This document shows, piece by piece, positions 7,415 to 14,010 of a stretch of DNA of 35,516 nucleotides; within the stretch, counting starts at the first letter, position 1; every line of letters starts with the position of its first letter. Made by a program: the position numbers and the translations under genes. A model generated the notes under the pieces. It saw only the letters and a program-made list of their open reading frames with translations. It made no database searches and was not told the origin of the DNA. Source of the DNA: Candidatus Peribacteria bacterium (lineage in GTDB: Bacteria; Patescibacteriota; Gracilibacteria; UBA1369; UBA12463); NCBI GenBank assembly GCA_943349045.1, contig CALQZC010000007.1, forward strand, positions 1-35,516, written 5' to 3'.

Positions 7415-9964
7415 TTAGAAGCCAAACGGATCAGCTGGAGGGGGGAGTTTTGCCGCTCCACCAGAACCTCCCGACAAGCCGAGTCGTCGGATAATTTCTC
7501 GGTCAACGAAGTCCTTATCTCGACCATACTTCAGGCGTGAAAGCTGTTTGAAGGCCTCAGCGGCTTTCTTGTCACCCTGTTCCAGATAAGGATTTAAAGG
7601 AGTGATACTAAACGGTCGAGAAGGTTGCGTATCGATCGAGAGCTTCATCACCGCCTTGAACTTATCCAGATTCACCATATCTTGGTCACTGAAGACCGGA
7701 GCCATTTCCTTTGCCATGTACTCGGCATCCTGCGCACCTATTTTATAGGCCAAAATTGAACCGACGTTACCAAAGATCGCCTCCTTAATGCTCGAACCCT
7801 TTTTATTCAAACCTCCACCCTTGTCCTCGAGCTGGGCCAAATACTGGTGAGCGACCGCGAGACCCAGGCGATACTTACGAGCCTCAGAGAGAATCACTTC
7901 AATCGAGTCAGTAACGTAGTTCTGGAACTCATCGATATAGAGGAAGAAGTCGCGAGGCTTTTTTCCGGTCTTCAATATTTTCTGTCTCCCGAGTGCCGCC
8001 ATCTGAATCTTCGACACCATAATCAAACCGAGAAGCTTCGAGTTCATCTCACCAGTTTCCCCCTTAGAGAGATTCACGAGAAGGATCTTTCCATTCTCCA
8101 TCACATCAGCAACATTGAAGGCCGACTTCGCCTGACCGATAATGTTACGCATCATCGTATTCGTGACGAACTGACCGAATTTCGCCGCCAAGTACGGAAT
8201 CATTTCTTGCTTTTCACGCTGACCCGTCTTCGCCATCTGGTTATCCCAGAACGACTTCACGATCGGATTCGTCACCTTTTCAGTTTTGTACGCCGCATAC
8301 TCATCATCCGTGAAGAGACGCACGATATCGGTAATAGAGCCACCCTCAGGATCGGACATCAAAGTAAGACAACCGTTTCGGAAGTAATCCTGAATACGGG
8401 GACCAAAGATTTCTTCACCGAACAATTTGATCATAATGTTCATCGCCTCCATCGAGACGAGCTCTTTTTCTTCCCATGAGTCACCCTCGAGCAGGTTCAA
8501 GCCCATCGGTCGATCCATATCACCAGGGTTGAAGTAAATCACATCATCCGCACGCTCTCGCGGAATGAACGGCATGATATCTTCAATCAAACTTCCGTGC
8601 GGGTCGATAATCGCAAGTCCATCACCATTTCGGAGATCCTGTCGGATCATCGCCTGGAGAATCGAAGACTTACCCGTACCCGTCTGACCGATGACGTAGA
8701 AGTGTCGGAATCGATCATCTCGCTTCATGCGAATCTCTTTCGTCACGCCTCGATAGGTGTTGTGGCCGAGAAGAATTCCCTCGGTTGGAATATTTGGTGG
8801 AGCCGGCGCAACTTTATAGTTCTGCCAGACGATATGCGGATTCATATTGTATCGGATGCTCGGGAGATGATAGAGCGATGCAAGATCCTCAGATGAGAGA
8901 ATCATATGACGCTTCCCCTCGAGCGGATGAAGATCACGAAACAGGCTACGTCGGAATCGTCGATAGATGAAGTCCTTCACGAGCTTGTCGACGGAGTGGT
9001 ACTTCGAATACTCGAACGCATTTCCATTGGAAAAATCAAACTGACCAAACGCCTTATGAATATTTGAGACATTCATTTTTGCCGCACGAAGTGTTGGTGC
9101 ACTACAGACAATTCGAATGACCGTATCAAAACCAGGATGCGAGTTTTTTTCATCGAGCGCCTTGATCTCTTCTTCTCCAGCTGCCGTCACGCGGTTCTGC
9201 TCTTCTGGATGGTCTTTCTTTTCATGATGCATGAGGAGATCGAGAATAGCCGCAATCCAACTCAACGGATTGTACCAGGCAAGACCAGAGTGCTTTTTGT
9301 TTTTTGAGCGTTCCTGAGCGATTTCTCGGCCCTCATGCTGCCAATGATTATTGACGGGTTTGATGAGAATCTGAATCGCCGCACCCTCACTATTTTCAAA
9401 TTTTGAGAGCGCATTCACGATCGCATTGAGCGGATCAGAGTTGAGACGATTATAATTTTTAATCGGCAGATGATAGTCCTCCTCAAGTTCAAGGTAGCAG
9501 CCATACACCTCTGAGTCGGGCTTGAAGATATTGTAGTCCATCACCTTTTCGATGTGACAGTCAGTATAGAAGCTCGTAATCTGCTTTTCCAGAAACACGA
9601 CGAGGTCACGAGGAACTCCCATGAAAAAGAGAATTTCCCCATTCACCACCGCATACTCCAGCGAAAGATAGTCCTGTCCCATCCAGTGATACTTCCAACT
9701 TTTGTCGTACATACTATGCAGCGACTCATAGAAGTGGGTCATGATACCGATAATCTCCTTGAAGCTTTTCTGGGATGAGTACGTCTGCGTCTCCTTTTCC
9801 ACATCATCCTTCGACTCCTTTCTCGGCACACGTATTTGCAAAAACACCATGTCCCTCATTCGATGTGAGTCATAGTGATGATGAATAACATAGTGCACCA
9901 GCTCGTACAGTCCGAAGCCGGCTACCGCGATCCCAATAAGCGTAAATGCGAGTTCAATATTCAT
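7415..9964 (-). CDS. TraD/TraG/VirD4-like type IV secretion-type DNA-binding ATPase
   Basis: N-terminal TM; RHFYVIGQTGTGKSSILQAMIRQDLRNGDGLAIIDPHGSLIEDIMPFIPRERADDVIYFNPGD (Walker A); DFFLYIDEFQNYVTDSIEVILSEARKYRLGLAVAHQYLAQL (Walker B/sensor). Confidence 0.9.
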   Translation of the reverse strand: MNIELAFTLIGIAVAGFGLYELVHYVIHHHYDSHRMRDMVFLQIRVPRKESKDDVEKETQTYSSQKSFKEIIGIMTHFYESLHSMYDKSWKYHWMGQDYLSLEYAVVNGEILFFMGVPRDLVVFLEKQITSFYTDCHIEKVMDYNIFKPDSEVYGCYLELEEDYHLPIKNYNRLNSDPLNAIVNALSKFENSEGAAIQILIKPVNNHWQHEGREIAQERSKNKKHSGLAWYNPLSWIAAILDLLMHHEKKDHPEEQNRVTAAGEEEIKALDEKNSHPGFDTVIRIVCSAPTLRAAKMNVSNIHKAFGQFDFSNGNAFEYSKYHSVDKLVKDFIYRRFRRSLFRDLHPLEGKRHMILSSEDLASLYHLPSIRYNMNPHIVWQNYKVAPAPPNIPTEGILLGHNTYRGVTKEIRMKRDDRFRHFYVIGQTGTGKSSILQAMIRQDLRNGDGLAIIDPHGSLIEDIMPFIPRERADDVIYFNPGDMDRPMGLNLLEGDSWEEKELVSMEAMNIMIKLFGEEIFGPRIQDYFRNGCLTLMSDPEGGSITDIVRLFTDDEYAAYKTEKVTNPIVKSFWDNQMAKTGQREKQEMIPYLAAKFGQFVTNTMMRNIIGQAKSAFNVADVMENGKILLVNLSKGETGEMNSKLLGLIMVSKIQMAALGRQKILKTGKKPRDFFLYIDEFQNYVTDSIEVILSEARKYRLGLAVAHQYLAQLEDKGGGLNKKGSSIKEAIFGNVGSILAYKIGAQDAEYMAKEMAPVFSDQDMVNLDKFKAVMKLSIDTQPSRPFSITPLNPYLEQGDKKAAEAFKQLSRLKYGRDKDFVDREIIRRLGLSGGSGGAAKLPPPADPFGF

Positions 9965-9995
9965 GTGAGGAGTCTATTCAAGAGACATACTACCA

Positions 9996-10013
9996 TCACT
10001 CCATTATATCACA
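9996..10013 (-). promoter_or_regulatory. Extended -10 promoter candidate (TGATATAAT) for the TraD-like gene
   Basis: Minus strand reads TTTTGTGATATAATGG about 40 nt upstream of the 9964 start. A near-identical TTTTGTGATATACT lies upstream of the 5525-7243 gene. Confidence 0.5.
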
Positions 10014-10078
10014 AAAGCTAGCTTTGGGGAAGCTATATGGCTTAAAGGTCGGTGTACTCAGATCCTCAAAGCTAAAAA

Positions 10079-10106
10079 TTGACACATAGCCAATTAAGAG
10101 TAATGT
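10079..10106 (+). promoter_or_regulatory. Possible promoter TTGACA-16-TAATGT upstream of 10137 ORF
   Basis: TTGACA at 10079-10084, 16-nt spacer, TAATGT at 10101-10106, ORF start at 10137. Confidence 0.4.
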
Positions 10107-10136
10107 AAAGCGCCGATAAAATTCTAAATTATATCT

Positions 10137-10919
10137 ATGGATCGAATTCCAGAAGGCCAGGGTCTCGCTGTCACGAGAGAGACACGGCAAGATGTGGCCA
10201 CAGCAGAAATTTTCGACGATAGAGGCGCTTCTACGCAGACAAGGCATGCTCTTGTCCAATGTTTTAGAAATAACGAAGATGCTAAAACGCCAGAACAGAT
10301 GGCAACCGTGAATAGAATCGCATCTCAGTATAATTCAAGTGTCGCGACTTGGACGAGCCTTGGCGTTGCAGTTGATGGAATTCAGACGGAGGAGCAAGTT
10401 ACAACTTGGCTCAACAGTCTTCCAAGTAAAGCACTCGAAAGCCTCGGAGCATATGGCGAGATACGATTGAAATTTATTCCACCAGTAAAAACATTAGAGC
10501 TCGCGAATGCGGCGTGTCACCATGATGATGCTAGAGAGATGTGGAATCATGTAGGAGCGAGCGAGTGGGAATTTGGCCTTACAGTAGACGCAGAAAATAT
10601 GCCACTAGATCCAGAAATATATTATGTGAATGGAATAAATGAGAAGAATGGAACTCGAAAAAATATAGAGATGGTTGATCTCTATGAGAAAAGGTATCAG
10701 GCAGAAGGACTGGATCTCATGCCGCAAAATGCCTACGTTCCATCATTGGCAGACGCCAGAATTCGAAAACTTTCTTTTGATAGTATATCTTGTACGTATT
10801 TTAAACTCCCAGAAGGAACTGAGTCTATACCACGTGGTGAGGTCGAGTTATCTTGGAGTTATCCGAAGGGTTCAGATAAGGATCTTCGATGTCGTCCGTG
10901 GCTACAGGGAAAGAGCTAG
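10137..10919 (+). CDS. Hypothetical protein (260 aa), no recognised domain
   Basis: Complete ORF MDRIPEGQGLAVTRETRQD...LRCRPWLQGKS with promoter-like sequence upstream. Ends tail-to-tail with the 10916-12214 gene through overlapping stop codons (CTAG). Confidence 0.7.
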   Translation: MDRIPEGQGLAVTRETRQDVATAEIFDDRGASTQTRHALVQCFRNNEDAKTPEQMATVNRIASQYNSSVATWTSLGVAVDGIQTEEQVTTWLNSLPSKALESLGAYGEIRLKFIPPVKTLELANAACHHDDAREMWNHVGASEWEFGLTVDAENMPLDPEIYYVNGINEKNGTRKNIEMVDLYEKRYQAEGLDLMPQNAYVPSLADARIRKLSFDSISCTYFKLPEGTESIPRGEVELSWSYPKGSDKDLRCRPWLQGKS

Positions 10920-12214
10920 ATCCTCTCATACGTCTCCCGTTGGTACTCGGTGAGGAACTTGTGAACCTGGCGGTCGACTTTTACATCGCTTTTTCGGATT
11001 GGTTTTTTGAGCCGTATTCCCTCAAAAGTTCGGCATCTGCTCAAGGCCACATAGGTCTGACCCGAGGCGAAACTTCCATTTCCGAGGTCGATAACCACTT
11101 TATCAAACGTCTTTCCCTGACTCTTGTGAATGGTAATGGCCCAGGCAAGTTTCAATGGAATCTGCTCAAAGGCACCAGCACTTTTTTGAGAAAGAGATTT
11201 AGAAGAAGAGTCGTACTCATACCGGTAAAGTTTCCACTCATGGGCAGTAACATGAACTTCTTTGCCGCCATGAATTTTGACAATCACCGCGCTCGGAAGA
11301 ATTTCCGTGACTTGTCCGACAGTTCCATTGACCCAGAGGCCGTCCATATCGTTGTTGGCGAACATGACCTGTGCCCCAACTTTGAGGATGAGTGACTGTT
11401 CGGTAGGGTATTGCTTCATGTCGAAATTTCCCTTGATGGTACTCGTGAAACGCTGTGCTGGCGCCTTGAGTTGTGTAAGTCGTGCATGATTGATATCGGC
11501 TGCGAGCTGGTTCGTCGAGGTGAGGTGAATACTATCTTCATGTTCCGAACTACGGTCAAGAACTCGCATATTGATCGCATTGATCTGGTGGTCAGTAACG
11601 GTATTTACGCGTATAGCATTCAGTAATTCAATAAATGCATTGTCACTCTGACGGTAAATTTTATCGAGCTCAACGAGTTCCATGTAGAATCGTTCATCGA
11701 CAACCGCCTTCGAGTGAAAGAACCAGGGACTCTGATAAAACTCTTCAAAAAAATCCTTCTCATGATTCATCACGATCGGTGGGAGCTGATAGAGATCTCC
11801 AATAAAGACCATCTGGACGCCACCAAACGGCTCCTTATTTTTTCGTGCCGCCTTGAGAAATTGATCTACGCAGTCCGCAAGATCCGCCCGCACCATCGAC
11901 ACCTCATCAATAATAATCGTCGTGAGTTCTTGATAGAGCTCATTCTTCGTCGCCTTCGCCCCCTTTTTCTTCGCCTTATCCACGGTCATATTCGGCATAA
12001 ACCCAAAAAACGAGTGAATCGTCTCACCCTGCACATTCAGCGCCGCCACACCCGTAGGCGCGAGCACCACCACATTTTTCTTCGTATGCTTCATGAAATG
12101 CGACAGTAACGTCGACTTTCCCGTTCCCGCCTTACCCGTCAGAAATACATTATTATGCGTAATTTCCATGAGCTCCATCGCCCGTTTAAACTGCTCGTGT
12201 TGTTCAATAATCAT
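10916..12214 (-). CDS. PIF1-like/RecD-like superfamily 1 helicase
   Basis: NVFLTGKAGTGKSTLLSHFMKHTKKNVVVLAPTGVAALNVQGETIHSFFGF...TIIIDEVSMVRADLADCVDQFLKAAR...QMVFIGDLYQLPPIV...LAWAITIHKSQGKTFDKVVIDLGNGSFASGQTYVALSRCRTFEGIRL. Confidence 0.93.
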   Translation of the reverse strand: MIIEQHEQFKRAMELMEITHNNVFLTGKAGTGKSTLLSHFMKHTKKNVVVLAPTGVAALNVQGETIHSFFGFMPNMTVDKAKKKGAKATKNELYQELTTIIIDEVSMVRADLADCVDQFLKAARKNKEPFGGVQMVFIGDLYQLPPIVMNHEKDFFEEFYQSPWFFHSKAVVDERFYMELVELDKIYRQSDNAFIELLNAIRVNTVTDHQINAINMRVLDRSSEHEDSIHLTSTNQLAADINHARLTQLKAPAQRFTSTIKGNFDMKQYPTEQSLILKVGAQVMFANNDMDGLWVNGTVGQVTEILPSAVIVKIHGGKEVHVTAHEWKLYRYEYDSSSKSLSQKSAGAFEQIPLKLAWAITIHKSQGKTFDKVVIDLGNGSFASGQTYVALSRCRTFEGIRLKKPIRKSDVKVDRQVHKFLTEYQRETYERI

Positions 12215-12267
12215 ATGAGCATTGTAGGGGAAAAGAGAAAGTTTCTACAGAAGAATTTTTGTGTCAG

Positions 12268-12300
12268 GAATTTGTTAAGAATTTGTAAGGAATAATTTAA
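12268..12300. repeat. Three tandem 11-nt units upstream of the PemK-like gene
   Basis: GAATTTGTTAA / GAATTTGTAAG / GAATAATTTAA, contiguous, 11-nt period (about one helical turn). Confidence 0.5.
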
Positions 12301-12351
12301 CATTTACGGTTTATGGAAGCCATTTTTTGAGGTAATATAACAGATACATTA

Positions 12352-12741
12352 ATGACATATATGGCAAAGGATTTTACAAAATGGCATAAATTGAAATCGC
12401 GATTGGATAGTAGACAAGGAACTGCTTCATTTAACGAACGAGAAATATGGTGGTGTTCAGCAGGTATGAATATTGGGAATGAAACAGATGGGAAGAATGA
12501 ATATTTCGAACGTCCAATGCTCATAATTCGAAAATTAAGCAGGGAGATATTTTGGGCCATGCCGCTTACAACAAGAATAAGAAAAGGGAGATTTTACTAC
12601 ACATTCATGTATAAGAAATCGCAACAAACGGTGATTTTATCACAATTAAAAGCTTTAAGCTGGAAAAGACTCCAAAGGCCAATGGGGAAAATTGACCCAC
12701 AAATTTTCCGAGAAATTAAGAGAGCAGCAGGAGTAGTATAA
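12352..12741 (+). CDS. PemK/MazF-family toxin-like protein, no adjacent antitoxin ORF
   Basis: FNEREIWWCSAGMNIGNETDGKNEYFERPMLIIRKLSREIFWAMPLTTRIRKGRFYYTF...TVILSQLKALSWKRLQRPMGKI matches the PemK/MazF layout (W near N-term, RPxLIIRK, PLTT, SQLKxLxxKRL). Start at 12352 or 12361. Confidence 0.75.
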   Translation: MTYMAKDFTKWHKLKSRLDSRQGTASFNEREIWWCSAGMNIGNETDGKNEYFERPMLIIRKLSREIFWAMPLTTRIRKGRFYYTFMYKKSQQTVILSQLKALSWKRLQRPMGKIDPQIFREIKRAAGVV

Positions 12742-12771
12742 TAAAAAAGGACTCTTCTTACGGCAGAGTCC
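12742..12771 (-). terminator. Rho-independent terminator of the candidate small RNA
   Basis: Minus strand GGACTCT GCCGTAAGA AGAGTCC TTTTTTAT: 7-bp perfect stem and T6 tract. Confidence 0.8.
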
Positions 12772-12878
12772 CCAGTGCCAAGTGGCAATTATACCTCCAC
12801 TACGATCTAACCCGTAAGTCGTAATGAAAGCGAAGCGGAATCCTTTCGGAAACCTCGAGTGCCTCGGCTGGCCATAAC
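12742..12878 (-). ncRNA. Candidate structured small RNA with own promoter and intrinsic terminator
   Basis: Minus strand: promoter TTGACT-17-TATACT (12913-12885), then about 136 nt without a convincing ORF. Contains a 12-bp stem CUUUCAUUACGA/UCGUAGUGGAGG (four G-U pairs), a UCC-GAAA-GGA hairpin, long-range CCA-GCCGAG/CUUGGC-AC-UGG pairing, and terminator GGACUCU-GCCGUAAGA-AGAGUCC-UUUUUU. Confidence 0.72.
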
Positions 12879-12884
12879 AAGCGA

Positions 12885-12913
12885 AGTATAGCAAAACCAA
12901 GACCACAAGTCAA
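12885..12913 (-). promoter_or_regulatory. Sigma70-type promoter of the candidate small RNA
   Basis: TTGACT (12913-12908), 17-nt spacer, TGC-TATACT extended -10 (12890-12885). Confidence 0.75.
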
Positions 12914-12954
12914 AAACCATATTATTTTTAAATTGAATTTGCAGCGCGCGGAAC

Positions 12955-12983
12955 TTGCCAAAAAGACAAAAATAATGTATAAT
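12955..12983 (+). promoter_or_regulatory. Promoter for the 13016 small ORF
   Basis: TTGCCA (12955-12960), 17-nt spacer, TATAAT (12978-12983), about 33 nt before the ATG at 13016. Confidence 0.65.
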
Positions 12984-13015
12984 AAAACTAATTTATATTA
13001 TAAAAACAAAAATCT

Positions 13016-13267
13016 ATGGGAAAAGTCAATAATGCATCACATGCAGGACCAGAAGGAAGTAAGGTTCAGGAAACAGGTCTTGGGGCAAAGGTAACAAAAG
13101 GTGCGAAAGCCGTAGCTCAAAAAGTATCTGATATGGGGGGAGCAGTAAGAGATAAAATACTTGAAAAGGTACTTGGAGGGTACCTCGATAAGGCAGGAAA
13201 AAAACTCGGTGATGGCTTTGGTCGCATGGCTCACGGAGGAGGACATCCTAAAAATAGAAAAAATTAA
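13016..13267 (+). CDS. Small basic Gly/Lys-rich hypothetical protein (83 aa)
   Basis: Complete ORF MGKVNNASHAGPEGSKVQETGLGAKVTKGAKAVAQKVSDMGGAVRDKILEKVLGGYLDKAGKKLGDGFGRMAHGGGHPKNRKN with a good promoter upstream. Confidence 0.6.
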   Translation: MGKVNNASHAGPEGSKVQETGLGAKVTKGAKAVAQKVSDMGGAVRDKILEKVLGGYLDKAGKKLGDGFGRMAHGGGHPKNRKN

Positions 13268-13279
13268 ACAACGCGTAGC

Positions 13280-13999
13280 GTGCTCTATAAAAACGATATT
13301 ATAGCGAATTTTCCAGAAGATTTTTCCTGGATGAAAAAAATCCTGACGAATATCTGGTATAAATTTGGAAGTACGATAATTCACACAAGAGAGAATAACC
13401 TCTCAAGCCGAGATAAAAGAAACGCAAGAAAAGAGCTTGAGCCGGGTGACGTTATTCTCGTAGGAGCACTGCGAAGAATGCATAGCCTCTATATAGGTGG
13501 AATTTTTACCCATGCGCTTATGTATGTAGGAGCAGGAATGTGTATCCATGCGATCGCCCATGGGGTTGGCACCGTTTCATTGCATGATGTTTTGAGTGAA
13601 TATGATACAATGGCTATCTTGCGACACAAAAAGCGGAATAAAGAGAAGATTAAAAAAGCTATCCAATACGCAGAGCAGCAAATCGGAAAACCATTTGATT
13701 TCACCTTTGAGAATGATGCAGATAAGCTCTATTGCACTGAGTTACTCCAGCATGCATTCACAAAAGGGCACATGGGTATGAAGAAAATAGCAAAAAAAGA
13801 CATGCTCCATCCTATGGATCTTTTGAAAGGTTCATTCAAAACCATCTTCACATCACACAATATCAAGGAGTCAGAAAAAGGGTTGGTCTATCATTCCAGT
13901 AATCATCCTCAAGGCCTACACTGGTTTATGATACATGCTGCTAAAAAAGGAGTCATGATGCTCAAAAAGATCATGAATCTCAATCACTACAAGAATTAG
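13280..13999 (+). CDS. YiiX/YebB-like permuted papain/NlpC-P60-fold amidase
   Basis: LEPGDVILVGALRRMHSLYIGGIFTHALMYVGAGMCIHAIAHGVGTVSLHDVLSEYDTMAILRHK...IQYAEQQIGKPFDFTFENDADKLYCTELLQHAF: GDV..H.A..VG..IHA and Y-C-TELL motifs. Confidence 0.72.
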   Translation: MLYKNDIIANFPEDFSWMKKILTNIWYKFGSTIIHTRENNLSSRDKRNARKELEPGDVILVGALRRMHSLYIGGIFTHALMYVGAGMCIHAIAHGVGTVSLHDVLSEYDTMAILRHKKRNKEKIKKAIQYAEQQIGKPFDFTFENDADKLYCTELLQHAFTKGHMGMKKIAKKDMLHPMDLLKGSFKTIFTSHNIKESEKGLVYHSSNHPQGLHWFMIHAAKKGVMMLKKIMNLNHYKN

Positions 14000-14010
14000 T
14001 TACCGAGAAC

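Noticed and set aside
7847-8479. 210-aa plus-strand ORF
   Set aside because: Fully antisense to the conserved ATPase domain of the TraD-like gene; no recognisable domain and composition of a complementary-strand artefact.
10889-11395. 168-aa plus-strand ORF
   Set aside because: Antisense to the helicase motor domain; no motif or promoter.
12749-12771. Terminator for the PemK-like gene on the plus strand
   Set aside because: On the plus strand the hairpin is preceded by A6 and followed by CCAGTG, with no T-tract. The T6 tract is on the minus strand, fitting termination of the minus-strand RNA.
12742-12878. Identity as 6S RNA, SRP RNA or tmRNA
   Set aside because: No SRP apical GGAA-type motif (GGTCAGG...GGAAGCAGCC), no tRNA-like ends or tag ORF for tmRNA, and no long open-bubble helix typical of 6S. 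Needs cmscan to exclude fully.
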